Origin: Deltaproteobacteria bacterium
GTDB lineage: Bacteria; Desulfobacterota; Syntrophorhabdia; Syntrophorhabdales; Syntrophorhabdaceae
Direction of reading: 5' to 3'
Assembly (NCBI GenBank): GCA_022711595.1
Contig: JAKLET010000017.1
Location: 1-64,000, forward strand
Length of the DNA: 64,000 nucleotides
Positions 9,417 through 17,915 of the stretch are shown piece after piece (the first letter of the stretch is position 1; each line of letters starts with the position of its first letter). The position numbers and the translations under genes were made by a program. The notes under the pieces were generated by a model. It worked only from the letters and a program-made list of their open reading frames with translations, was not told the origin of the DNA and searched no databases.

Positions 9417-10723
9417 TGGGAGGTTTCCAGAATATTGGAAAGATCCCCGAACTGAAACGCAGGATCATCTGGACACTTGCGCTGCTGGCGGTATACCGTG
9501 TGGGAGTGCATATACCCACACCGGGTATTGACGGGAATGTCCTTGCAGGCATTTTCGAGCGCGCAAAGGGGACCCTGCTGGGATTTTTCGATATGTTCGC
9601 GGGCGGCGGCCTTGAGAGACTCTCCATCTTTGCTCTCGGCATCATGCCCTACATCAGCGCATCGATCATTTTACAACTTTTGACCGTTGTCATACCGACC
9701 CTTGAAAAGCTTTCCAAGGAAGGCGAAGCGGGAAGACGGAAGATAACACAGTACACACGGTACGGGACCGTCGTCATAAGTCTTATCCAGGGCCTCTTCA
9801 TTGCCATAGGTCTTGAGCAGATGCGCGGGTCCGGCGGCGAAGCGGTTGTTTTCAACCCCGGATGGAGTTTCCGGCTCATGACGATGATCACGCTTACCGG
9901 CGGGACATCGTTCATTATGTGGCTCGGCGAGCAGATAACGGAAAAGGGCATCGGTAACGGGATTTCGCTGATCATTTTTGCGGGCATCGTGGCGAGGATG
10001 CCCAATGCCATTGCCGGCACCATGAGCCTTGTCAATTCGGGCGAGCTAAACTGGTTTGTCGTGCTGGTCATAACCGCGATGATGCTTGCCGTTATCGCCT
10101 TTATTATCTTTATGGAGACATCGCAGAGAAGGATCCCCGTGCAGTATGCGAAACGTGTTGTCGGCAGGAAAATGATGGGCGGACAGACGACGCACCTGCC
10201 GCTGAAGGTTAATACTGCCGGTGTTATCCCGCCGATCTTCGCGTCCTCGATCATCATGTTCCCGGCAACGATATCGAACTTTATCACTCATCCTTATGCC
10301 AAGAAGATAGCGGAGCTGTTCACACCTGGATCTGCTCTCCACGAGGTCTTTTACATCGGATTCATTATTTTCTTTTGCTATTTCTACACCGCCATAGTCT
10401 TCAACCCAGACAGTGTTGCGGACAACATGAAGAAATACGGCGGGTACATCCCGGGTATAAGGCCGGGCAAAAGGACATCTGAATATATAGACAAGATACT
10501 GACGAGAATCACCTTTATAGGAGCTATATATATTTCATTTGTATGCGTGTTACCCACGTTGCTGGTGAAGAAATTTAACGTACCCTTCTATTTTGGCGGT
10601 ACAGCTCTTCTCATTGTGGTTGGCGTTGCCCTTGACACCATTCAGCAGATAGAGTCCCATCTTATCCTGAGACACTACGACGGACTGGTAAAGAAATCCC
10701 AGAGGATCAAAGGGAGGAGATAG
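9416..10723 (+). CDS. secY: Protein translocase subunit SecY
   Basis: Channel subunit of the Sec translocon in the inner membrane. 435 residues with ten predicted membrane segments. It shows the N-terminal IPELKRRIIWTLALLAVYR block, a plug region after VHIPTPGID, the ALGIMPYISASIILQLL segment and the cytosolic RRIPVQYAKR loop used by SecA and ribosomes. It is in its usual place after rplO, but adk, which often comes next, is not present. Confidence 0.98.
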   Translation: MGGFQNIGKIPELKRRIIWTLALLAVYRVGVHIPTPGIDGNVLAGIFERAKGTLLGFFDMFAGGGLERLSIFALGIMPYISASIILQLLTVVIPTLEKLSKEGEAGRRKITQYTRYGTVVISLIQGLFIAIGLEQMRGSGGEAVVFNPGWSFRLMTMITLTGGTSFIMWLGEQITEKGIGNGISLIIFAGIVARMPNAIAGTMSLVNSGELNWFVVLVITAMMLAVIAFIIFMETSQRRIPVQYAKRVVGRKMMGGQTTHLPLKVNTAGVIPPIFASSIIMFPATISNFITHPYAKKIAELFTPGSALHEVFYIGFIIFFCYFYTAIVFNPDSVADNMKKYGGYIPGIRPGKRTSEYIDKILTRITFIGAIYISFVCVLPTLLVKKFNVPFYFGGTALLIVVGVALDTIQQIESHLILRHYDGLVKKSQRIKGRR

Positions 10724-10800
10724 CTTAAAGGGCATGGTCCGGTATATACCCGTTCTTTGCTCGATAAAGCAGGGCAAGGAAAGGGTCAGATAGTTGTGAA

Positions 10801-11550
10801 ATGATCTTTTTAAAGACAAAAGCGGAAATGGAGAAGATGAGGATTGCCAGCAGAAAGGCAATGGAGATTCTCCTATATCTTAAAGATTTTGTAAAAACCG
10901 GAGTTAGAACGATAGAGCTGGAAATGATCTGCGAAGATAAAATAAGAGAAACAGGCAATATGAAGCCGGCATTCAAGGGATACAACGGGTTCCCTTATTG
11001 CCTGTGCATATCGGTAAACGATGAGGTTGTTCACGGAATGCCTTCGGAGAGGACGCTTAAGGAAAGCGACATCGTGAGCATTGACTTCGGTCTTCTTTAT
11101 GAAGGTTATTATGGAGACGTGGCAATGACATATGCCGTTGGAGATATTTCAAAATCCACGCGCAAACTTCTCGAGGTCACCCAGGATGCCTTGAACCGGG
11201 GCATCTCAGAGGCAAGGGAAGGCAACCGGCTCCACGATATTTCGCACGCGATCCAGCGGCACGTGGAGAAGGCGGGTTTTTCAGTGGTGCGGGAATTTGT
11301 TGGCCATGGCATCGGGCGCAGCCTCCACGAAGAACCCCAGCTGCCCAATTACGGGGAGAAGGGAACGGGATTGAGGTTGAAAGCGGGAATGGTTTTTGCC
11401 ATTGAACCGATGGTTAATATGGGTAAAAGCGATGTGTATATCGGTCAGAACGGATGGACGGCCGCAACAAAGGATGGAAGCCTTTCTGCTCATTTTGAAC
11501 ACACTGTGGCCGTGACAGACAACGGTCCGGTGATACTAAGTAAAATTTAG
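10801..11550 (+). CDS. map: Methionine aminopeptidase, type I
   Basis: Removes the initiator methionine from new proteins. 249 residues with the pita-bread fold and metal ligands in DFG (after IVSI), GDVAMTY, the [14 protein letters not shown] histidine block, AIEPM and the final HFEHTVAVT. It follows secY after 77 bases with no adk between. That spacer holds no obvious gene or terminator. Confidence 0.97.
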   Translation: MIFLKTKAEMEKMRIASRKAMEILLYLKDFVKTGVRTIELEMICEDKIRETGNMKPAFKGYNGFPYCLCISVNDEVVHGMPSERTLKESDIVSIDFGLLYEGYYGDVAMTYAVGDISKSTRKLLEVTQDALNRGISEAREGNRLHDISHAIQRHVEKAGFSVVREFVGHGIGRSLHEEPQLPNYGEKGTGLRLKAGMVFAIEPMVNMGKSDVYIGQNGWTAATKDGSLSAHFEHTVAVTDNGPVILSKI

Positions 11551-11557
11551 AGGAAAG

Positions 11558-11776
11558 ATGCCAAAAGGCGAAGGTATAGAAATAGAGGGAACTGTCATAG
11601 AACCGCTGCCGAATGCGATGTTCAGGGTGGAACTTCCCAACGGGCACAAAGTGCTCGCCCATGTATCGGGAAAGATGCGCATGCATTATATCAAGATACT
11701 CAGGGGAGACAAGGTCGTTGTCGAGCTTTCACCATATGATCTCACAAGAGGCAGGATCATTTATCGGGTCAAGTAG
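11558..11776 (+). CDS. infA: Translation initiation factor IF-1
   Basis: Blocks the A site during initiation. 72 residues forming an OB fold with the [20 protein letters not shown] core and the [12 protein letters not shown] end. It lies seven bases after map, at the junction of the spc and alpha operons. Confidence 0.97.
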   Translation: MPKGEGIEIEGTVIEPLPNAMFRVELPNGHKVLAHVSGKMRMHYIKILRGDKVVVELSPYDLTRGRIIYRVK

Positions 11777-11785
11777 GAGGATAGT

Positions 11786-11899
11786 ATGAAGGTGAAGCCT
11801 TCCGTCAAGAAAAGATGCGACAAATGCAAGATCATTAAACGAAAGGGTGTTGTCAGGATCATATGCGAAAACCCCAAACATAAACAGAAACAGGGCTAA
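11786..11899 (+). CDS. rpmJ: 50S ribosomal protein L36, zinc type
   Basis: Found by reading the spacer between infA and rpsM. A 37-residue reading frame begins [15 protein letters not shown] and ends NPKHKQKQG. The CxxC pair, the later cysteine (IICENPKH) and the histidine make the usual zinc site. AGGAGG lies just upstream. Length and location match L36. Confidence 0.97.
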   Translation: MKVKPSVKKRCDKCKIIKRKGVVRIICENPKHKQKQG

Positions 11900-11910
11900 G
11901 GAGGCAAAAG

Positions 11911-12276
11911 GTGGCACGAATTGCTGGTGTTGACATACCAAGGGAAAAAAGGATCGAAGTGGCCCTGACCTATATTTACGGCATCGGGAGAACACTGTCG
12001 ATGCGGATCCTTGAACAGGCGGGTATCGATCCGAGCAAGCGGACCAACACCCTGCTGGATGAAGAGATAGCGAAGATCAGGGACATTCTGGAGAGGGAAT
12101 ACAAGGTTGAAGGCGACCTGAGAAAAGAAGTGAGCATGAACATCAAGAGGCTCATGGACATAGGGTGCTACCGGGGCTTAAGACACAGAAGAAGCCTTCC
12201 CGTCAACGGACAGAGGACGAGGACTAACTCCAGGACCCGCAAGGGCCCCCGGAAGACTTCGATGAAACGCAAATAA
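11911..12276 (+). CDS. rpsM: 30S ribosomal protein S13
   Basis: Head protein touching the P-site tRNA and the large subunit. 121 residues from a GTG start after AAGGAGG. The [13 protein letters not shown] start, the helix-two-turn-helix region (YIYGIGRT) and the basic tail with [15 protein letters not shown] are present. Confidence 0.97.
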   Translation: MARIAGVDIPREKRIEVALTYIYGIGRTLSMRILEQAGIDPSKRTNTLLDEEIAKIRDILEREYKVEGDLRKEVSMNIKRLMDIGCYRGLRHRRSLPVNGQRTRTNSRTRKGPRKTSMKRK

Positions 12277-12294
12277 CGACGAGGTGGTGCATAC

Positions 12295-12684
12295 ATGGCG
12301 AAAACCAGAAAGAGCGGAAAGAAAAAGATAAAAAAGAATATCCCCGTCGGTGGAGCATATATACAGTCGAGCTTTAATAATACCATCATCACGATCACCG
12401 ATCCGCAGGGCAATGTCGTATCATGGTCAAGCGGCGGGGTCGTGGGCTTCAAGGGGTCAAGAAAGAGCACGCCCTTCGCTGCCCAGCTTGCGGCGGAGAA
12501 CGCGGCGAAAAAGGCCATGGAACACGGGCTCAGAACGGTTGACGTCTATGTGAAAGGTCCGGGCGCCGGTCGTGAAGCGGCCCTGAGGGCGCTGCAGAGT
12601 GCGGGACTCAAGATACACCTGATCAGGGACATTACACCGATCCCCCATAACGGGTGCAGACCGCCGAAACGCAGAAGAGTTTAA
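12295..12684 (+). CDS. rpsK: 30S ribosomal protein S11
   Basis: Platform protein at the mRNA exit. 129 residues. The [20 protein letters not shown] and [12 protein letters not shown] blocks and the C-terminal THDIT-like [19 protein letters not shown] tail are typical. Confidence 0.97.
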   Translation: MAKTRKSGKKKIKKNIPVGGAYIQSSFNNTIITITDPQGNVVSWSSGGVVGFKGSRKSTPFAAQLAAENAAKKAMEHGLRTVDVYVKGPGAGREAALRALQSAGLKIHLIRDITPIPHNGCRPPKRRRV

Positions 12685-12696
12685 AGGAGGCAGGAA

Positions 12697-13317
12697 TTGT
12701 CACGATATGTCGGACCATCATGCAAATTATGCCGCAGAGAAGGCATAAAGCTTTTCTTAAAAGGTGAGCGTTGCTTCACTGAGAAATGTGCCATAGAAAA
12801 AAGGAACTACCCGCCCGGACAGCATGTCGACACCAAGGGGAAGGTCCTTGAATACGGTCTCCGGCTCAGGGAAAAGCAGCGCGCCCGCAGGATCTACGGA
12901 CTCAGTGAAAAACAGTTCCGCAGGTTCTTTACCATGGCGGAGCGTAAAGAAGGGATCACGGGAACGAACTTCCTTGTTTTTCTTGAGAGAAGGATCGACA
13001 ACATGGTCTTCCGCTTCGGCTTTGCCACATCACGCAAGGAAGCCCGCCAGCTTGTATCGCACAAGCACATAACGGTCAACGGCAAGACGGTAAGCTCGTC
13101 GTCATACCTGGTAAAAGTGGGCGATGTGATCGAGGTGAGGCACAAAAGCATGCCAAGTGTCGTAAATGCCCTCGAATCAGTGGTACGAAGGGGTGTGCCC
13201 TCATGGATCGATCTTGACAAGGATAATATGAAGGGCACCATCAAACTCTATCCGACCCGTGAAGATATTACAATGCCCATTAAAGAGCAACTTATTGTGG
13301 AGTACTATTCAAGGTAG
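12697..13317 (+). CDS. rpsD: 30S ribosomal protein S4, zinc type
   Basis: Assembly initiator for the 5' domain of 16S rRNA. 206 residues from a TTG start with AAAGGAGG upstream. Cysteines in CKLC and CFTEKC near the N-terminus form the zinc site of the C+ form. The S4 RNA-binding domain (RRIDNMVFRFGFATSRKEAR) lies near residues 92-111. Confidence 0.97.
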   Translation: MSRYVGPSCKLCRREGIKLFLKGERCFTEKCAIEKRNYPPGQHVDTKGKVLEYGLRLREKQRARRIYGLSEKQFRRFFTMAERKEGITGTNFLVFLERRIDNMVFRFGFATSRKEARQLVSHKHITVNGKTVSSSSYLVKVGDVIEVRHKSMPSVVNALESVVRRGVPSWIDLDKDNMKGTIKLYPTREDITMPIKEQLIVEYYSR

Positions 13318-13338
13318 TTATTACCCCAAGGAGGGTAC

Positions 13339-14364
13339 ATGCCTATGTTTGAAAAGAACTGGCAGGAGCTTATCAGGCCAACCAAGATTGAGATTGAAAA
13401 AAAGGAGAGCGCATACGCGAAGTTCTCCACCGAACCCTTCGAGCGGGGATACGGCATTACGATCGGCAATTCCCTGCGGAGAGTGCTTCTTTCCTCGATC
13501 ATGGGCGCCGCCATAACGTCGGTCTGGATCGATTCCGTCGATCATGAGTTCGCTACGATCCGGGGCGTGAAAGAGGACGTTACGGAGATCATCCTCAACC
13601 TTAAAAAGGTTGTGCTCAGAATGACCGACGATAGGCCCGTAGTTTTAAAGATCGATGTAAAAGGGAAGCGCGAACTGAAAGCGGCCGACATAACACATGA
13701 AGGCGGAGTGGAGGTCGTGAACCCGGATCTCCACATTGCCACGCTTTCGAGCGACGCGAAGCTTTATATGGAGATGAAGGCAAAGCTCGGCAGGGGTTAC
13801 CAGCCTTCCGAGCAGAATATCGATGAAAATGAGCCCATCGGGACCATCCCGATCGATGCGATCTTTTCGCCCATCAGGAAGGTCAGCTATAACGTCACCC
13901 AGGCAAGGGTGGGCAGGCGTACCGACTATGACAAGCTCTCCATGGAGATCTGGACGGACGGCAGCGTCGATCCTCTTGATGCGTTATCCTTTGCGGCAAA
14001 GATCATCAAGGAGCAGATGCGTATTTTTATCAATTTCGATGAGGTCGAAGAAGCAGACACCATTGAAGACAGGGGTCAGGAAAAGCCTGATTTCAATGAG
14101 AACCTTTATCGCAGCGTCGATGAACTGGAACTCTCAGTGAGAAGCGCAAATTGTCTGAAGAACGCGGATATTAAATATATAGGGGAGCTGGTCCAGAAGA
14201 CGGAACAGGAAATCCTCATGACGAAGAATTTCGGCAGGAAATCTTTAAACGAGATCAAAGAGATCCTTTCTTGCATGGGACTTCGGCTTGGTTTAAAATT
14301 AGATAGTTTTCCCGCCAGGGAAGACCTTGATAAGATGGTACTCAAGAAAAAAGATCACATGTAG
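13339..14364 (+). CDS. rpoA: RNA polymerase alpha subunit
   Basis: Forms the dimer that nucleates core RNA polymerase. Its C-terminal domain binds UP elements and activators. 341 residues with the N-terminal [20 protein letters not shown] signature and a C-terminal domain with two helix-hairpin-helix-like segments ([20 protein letters not shown]). AAGGAGG precedes the first ATG; a second ATG two codons later is possible. It lies between rpsD and rplQ, as usual. Confidence 0.98.
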   Translation: MPMFEKNWQELIRPTKIEIEKKESAYAKFSTEPFERGYGITIGNSLRRVLLSSIMGAAITSVWIDSVDHEFATIRGVKEDVTEIILNLKKVVLRMTDDRPVVLKIDVKGKRELKAADITHEGGVEVVNPDLHIATLSSDAKLYMEMKAKLGRGYQPSEQNIDENEPIGTIPIDAIFSPIRKVSYNVTQARVGRRTDYDKLSMEIWTDGSVDPLDALSFAAKIIKEQMRIFINFDEVEEADTIEDRGQEKPDFNENLYRSVDELELSVRSANCLKNADIKYIGELVQKTEQEILMTKNFGRKSLNEIKEILSCMGLRLGLKLDSFPAREDLDKMVLKKKDHM

Positions 14365-14373
14365 GGGTTGACC

Positions 14374-14985
14374 ATGAGGCATCAGAACAGAGTTAAGAAG
14401 ATGAATCGATCGAAGAGCCACAGGCGGGCCATGCTCATGAACCTCGCCAATGCCCTGTTCGATCATGAAAGCATAAAAACTACAGGTCCGAAGGCGATGG
14501 AGCTGAGAAAAGTGGCAGACAGGCTCATCACACTTGCAAAAAGAAAAGACCTGCACTCCATGCGCCTTGTTTTCGCGTTCCTGAGGAACAAACAGGTCGT
14601 CAGGAAGCTTTTCAGCGATATCGGTGACCGTTATGGCGCCATAAACGGCGGATATACGCGTGTTGTCAAGATCGGTCTGAGAAAGGGCGATAGCGCCCCC
14701 ATGGCCATCATCGAACTGACACAGAGGAAGGAAGCGGAAAAGGAAAAGGCCAAGGAAAAAGAGACCAAGAAGGCGAAAGCACCGAAACCTAAAAAAGAAA
14801 AAGAAAAGGCTGAAAAGGCACCGGCCAGAAAGAAAGCGGCCAAGGAAGCCAAGGAAGCCAAAGAAACCAAAGAAACCGAAAAAGAGGCAAAACCGAAAAG
14901 GGTGAGAAAACCAAAGGCTGAGCCAAAAGCGGAAGAAAAGGCTGAGTCAAAGGTAGAAGAAAAAGCGGAAGAAAAGACGGAATAG
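14374..14985 (+). CDS. rplQ: 50S ribosomal protein L17 with long charged tail
   Basis: Large-subunit protein at the exit side. The first ~115 residues are a normal L17 (RHQNRVKKMNRSKSHRRAM start and RAGDYGA-like RYGAINGGYTRVVKIG block). They are followed by about 85 residues made almost only of Lys, Glu, Ala and Pro, likely disordered. The ATG at 14374 is used because AGGGG is six bases away; a TTG two codons upstream is less likely. It is the last protein gene of the operon, 19 bases before tRNA-Gln. Confidence 0.95.
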   Translation: MRHQNRVKKMNRSKSHRRAMLMNLANALFDHESIKTTGPKAMELRKVADRLITLAKRKDLHSMRLVFAFLRNKQVVRKLFSDIGDRYGAINGGYTRVVKIGLRKGDSAPMAIIELTQRKEAEKEKAKEKETKKAKAPKPKKEKEKAEKAPARKKAAKEAKEAKETKETEKEAKPKRVRKPKAEPKAEEKAESKVEEKAEEKTE

Positions 14986-15004
14986 TATCCGTAAGAGAAG
15001 ATAT

Positions 15005-15078
15005 TGGGAGATCGTTCAACGGCAGGACAACGGACTCTGACTCCGTGAATTGGGGTTCAAATCCCTATCTCCCAGCCA
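15005..15078 (+). tRNA. tRNA-Gln (anticodon CUG)
   Basis: A complete cloverleaf can be drawn. The acceptor stem is TGGGAGA/TCTCCCA with G73 and an encoded CCA. The D-stem is GTTC/GGAC. The anticodon stem is ACGGA/TCCGT with loop CTCTGAC, giving CUG. The T-arm contains GGTTCAAATCC. It sits 19 bases after rplQ and is probably cotranscribed with the ribosomal operon. Its 3' strand is also one arm of the following palindrome. Confidence 0.95.
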
Positions 15079-15130
15079 AATTAAAAAGGCTGACCGGTTT
15101 GGTCAGCCTTTTTAATTTGGCTGGGAGATA
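15066..15130 (+). terminator. Perfect 30-bp palindrome, end of ribosomal operon
   Basis: Arms at 15066-15095 and 15101-15130 are exact reverse complements around the five-base loop GGTTT. The stem contains an A-run on the left and a T-run on the right, so it could act as a bidirectional terminator after the tRNA. The left arm includes the last 13 bases of tRNA-Gln, acceptor strand and CCA included, so the hairpin competes with tRNA folding. Confidence 0.75.
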
Positions 15131-15187
15131 ATAGGAAAAACAGTTTCAGCCTTTTCTACAGGAAAAACTAAAAAAGACTTAATGTTT

Positions 15188-15256
15188 TTAAACCGTTTCA
15201 TAAACACTCAAACACTCAAACTGTTCTTCCCATAACCAATGACCCATCACCTATTG
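15188..15256. repeat. Intergenic word repeats (classes B/E and A)
   Basis: Between the convergent tRNA-Gln and the minus-strand metallopeptidase gene. The left part is built of AACACTCAAACACTCAAAC-like units and the right part reads CCCATAACCAATGACCCATC. The same words recur in at least nine other spacers of this window. The stop codon of the next minus-strand gene lies inside the word TAGGTGATGGGTCAT on that strand. Confidence 0.7.
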
Positions 15257-16233
15257 CCTTTCTTCTCAAACACCCTCTTCATTTTCTCCACGATCTGAGG
15301 TGATTCAAGTTCGGTTATCCCGAAAAAGAGATAGGAGAAATTATCCGCGAGTATTTCCTCGGGATGGATGGTGTAATCGGTGTTCTTCCCTATCTGTTCA
15401 TAGAATCCGCCAAGCTCGTCTTCAGAATATAGCTTTGGTTTTTTGCCCTTGATCGGTGTCGGCTTGCGTCCCGGGCCATTGTCCCTGGCGACGGCGAGAA
15501 AGGCGACCTGAAGGTAGTCAAAGAAATGTTCGCTGTGAGCTTTGCTGTATTTTTCCACGCTGGAGTATAGGATCGGCACGACCCAGAGATTTTGCTTGTC
15601 CGCCTTGACGCGAATGCAGTGGCCGTTCAAGGGGGAATCGGGGTTGGTTATCTTCCTTGATCTCAACGATACGGGAAATTCGAACTGAGGACATTTTTTG
15701 AAACCGATGGTTTCGTAAAGCTCATCACGGAGCTGTGTGTCCCGGCGTGTTATGATATGGAAGAGTTCGTGAGAGATCAATTTGTACAGGGACACCACAT
15801 CACCCATTATCTGCCTGGCGGGGATAACGATGGCGTTGCCGCGGGAATAGGCAACGCCGCCTTCTTCATTGCCGGTTGTCTTCACAAGGTAGACCCTGTC
15901 AGGCAAAAGAGAGGCGAACCGTTCGAGCTTCGGTTCCATTGACGTGATGATCTGCCGCAGCCTGTCCTCTTCATCTTTTTCCCATGAAAGAACATTATTG
16001 GATATAAACTCAAGGAATTCATTTTCCGATACGTTCTTGTCCGTCCTCGTGCGGCAAGACCTGTCGAAAGGGCTTAATTGTTCAATGAACATATCCTTTG
16101 CGGTGAGGATGCCCCTGCCTTCCTCCACGTTTGCGAACACAAAGAGCATTTTACCCGCAGCGCGGGCGTCTGTGATGATGACTCCGCATATGAAAAGAAA
16201 AACCGCTATGATGATAACCAGTGTTTTTTTCAT
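15247..16233 (-). CDS. Secreted HExxH zinc metallopeptidase-like protein
   Basis: 328 residues. An N-terminal hydrophobic segment (residues 4-21) followed by ARA looks like a signal peptide, so export is likely. HELFH at residues 155-159 matches the HExxH zinc site, and HPEEILADNF at 290-299 offers a third, glutamate, ligand, as in gluzincin-type families. I do not recognise the exact family or substrate. It is the last gene of a minus-strand group with the DUF1846 gene (gap 101 bases) and glnS. Its stop falls within an intergenic repeat word. Confidence 0.7.
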   Translation of the reverse strand: MKKTLVIIIAVFLFICGVIITDARAAGKMLFVFANVEEGRGILTAKDMFIEQLSPFDRSCRTRTDKNVSENEFLEFISNNVLSWEKDEEDRLRQIITSMEPKLERFASLLPDRVYLVKTTGNEEGGVAYSRGNAIVIPARQIMGDVVSLYKLISHELFHIITRRDTQLRDELYETIGFKKCPQFEFPVSLRSRKITNPDSPLNGHCIRVKADKQNLWVVPILYSSVEKYSKAHSEHFFDYLQVAFLAVARDNGPGRKPTPIKGKKPKLYSEDELGGFYEQIGKNTDYTIHPEEILADNFSYLFFGITELESPQIVEKMKRVFEKKGNR

Positions 16234-16334
16234 GTTCCGGCTCCTAAAGTAATAAAAAAAGCATTAACCAATAAAAAGGCAATGACCGGCCAGGAAGACA
16301 AAAACCGGTGACAGCTTTTTGTTGGTCATCTATC

Positions 16335-17855
16335 TCATGTAATGAAGAGATTCTTTGTGGAAAAATTCGGGTCGCTGGTCAGGTTTACCCCGAGGCGCCT
16401 CAGGCCTGCTTCGTCTCCGGGGGTGGGTATATGCGTCATATGCACTTCGCAGTCGCGGAGATCCTTAAGCTTTTCGATGGCAAGCTTTGCGGCAGGGTTT
16501 GTCATAGTGCTGACGCTTAAAATGATGAGGGCCTCTTCGAGGTCGAGGCTTACGGACCGTTCCTTGAGTATCCTTGTTTTGAGGTCGCGAACTGATTCCG
16601 TAAGGTATTCCGGCAGGAGGGTGAGCTGGCCGGGGATTCCGGAAAGATGCTTGATCGCGTGGATGATGAGGCTTGCCGCGGCATGCATCAGGGGAGAGTT
16701 GCTGCCCGTGATGATTGTCCCGTCTTTCAGTTCGATAGAGGCACCGCAATAGATGCCCTCGTTGCCCTTGTTGGCGCTGCTGCGTGCATCTTCGGCCGCG
16801 TTGCGCGCGGGCATGACAACTTCGCGGTGCTCGGGGACAAGGTTGAAACCCTTGATAAAAAGCTCCGCTTTTTGGACCGTATCTTTTTCGGCAAAGCCCA
16901 TGGCATACTCGCAAAGGTACCGGAAGTACCTGCGGATGATCTCTTGCTTCGAGGCTTCTTTCACCACATCATCATCGGTGATCGCGAAACCGACACGGTT
17001 GACGCCCATATCAGTTGGTGACCGGTAGAACGATTCGCCGCCGGTGATCTTTTCCATTATTCTCTGCAGAACGGGGAACACTTCCACGTCCCGGTTATAG
17101 TTGACGGATATCTTCCCGTACGCCTCCATGTGGAAGGGATCGATGAGGTTGAAATCCTTGATGTCGGCGGTAGCAGCTTCATAGGCGACATTGACGGGGT
17201 GTTTTAACGGAAGGTTCCATACCGGGAATGTCTCAAATTTGGCATAACCTGAACGTATCCCGCGATGATGATCATGGTAGAGCTGGGAAAGGCAGGTGGC
17301 CAGTTTTCCGCTCCCCGGCCCCGGCCCCGTGACGATCACGAGAGGCTTGTCGGATTCGATATATTCGTTTGCTCCGTAACCTTCATCGCTGACGATGGTG
17401 TCCACATCTGTCGGGTAACCCCTGGTAAAACGATGGGTGTACACCTTGATGCCCCGCCTCTCAAGCTTGTTCTTGAAGTGAACGGCCGCGGGTTGGTTAT
17501 CGAAGCGCGTAATTATCACACCCAGGACATTTATCTCCCAGCCCCTCAGCTCGTCGATCAGCTTAAGGGCGTCCGCATCGTAGGTGATGCCGAAATCGGC
17601 TCGGATCTTCTTCCGCTCGATGTCCCCGGCGTATATGCACAGCAGGAGGTCCGCCTTGTCTTTCAGCTCGGAGAGCAGGAGCATCTTGGCGTTCGGGTCA
17701 TAACCGGGCAAGACCCTTGAGGCATGATAATCATAGAGAAGCTTTCCCCCGAATTCCAAATAAAGCTTATCGTCAAACCTTTTGACCCTTTCCAGTATCT
17801 CCTGCGTCTGTTCGTGAAGATACTTTTCGTTGTCAAAGCCTTTTTTCAGGATCAT
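16335..17855 (-). CDS. DUF1846 family protein
   Basis: 506 residues, close to the length of the DUF1846/UPF0371 family. A nucleotide-binding-like loop GPGPGSGK lies at residues 177-184. Sequence blocks such as GCDPN-like PGYDPNAK, SPTDMGVN and HMTHIPTPGDEAGLRRLG match what I recall of the family, whose structure suggests a nucleotide-binding enzyme of unknown reaction. It is 60 bases downstream of glnS on the same strand, with GGGGG before the ATG. No cellular role can be read from the sequence. Confidence 0.8.
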   Translation of the reverse strand: MILKKGFDNEKYLHEQTQEILERVKRFDDKLYLEFGGKLLYDYHASRVLPGYDPNAKMLLLSELKDKADLLLCIYAGDIERKKIRADFGITYDADALKLIDELRGWEINVLGVIITRFDNQPAAVHFKNKLERRGIKVYTHRFTRGYPTDVDTIVSDEGYGANEYIESDKPLVIVTGPGPGSGKLATCLSQLYHDHHRGIRSGYAKFETFPVWNLPLKHPVNVAYEAATADIKDFNLIDPFHMEAYGKISVNYNRDVEVFPVLQRIMEKITGGESFYRSPTDMGVNRVGFAITDDDVVKEASKQEIIRRYFRYLCEYAMGFAEKDTVQKAELFIKGFNLVPEHREVVMPARNAAEDARSSANKGNEGIYCGASIELKDGTIITGSNSPLMHAAASLIIHAIKHLSGIPGQLTLLPEYLTESVRDLKTRILKERSVSLDLEEALIILSVSTMTNPAAKLAIEKLKDLRDCEVHMTHIPTPGDEAGLRRLGVNLTSDPNFSTKNLFIT

Positions 17856-17915
17856 CCAAGCTTCCCCCTGTATTTTTTATTGTTCTGTTTTTTTCGATAC
17901 TGCCCTGCGGCGCCC

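Noticed and set aside
10724-10800. Terminator or small gene between secY and map
   Set aside because: Only weak short inverted words and no frame with a ribosome-binding site.
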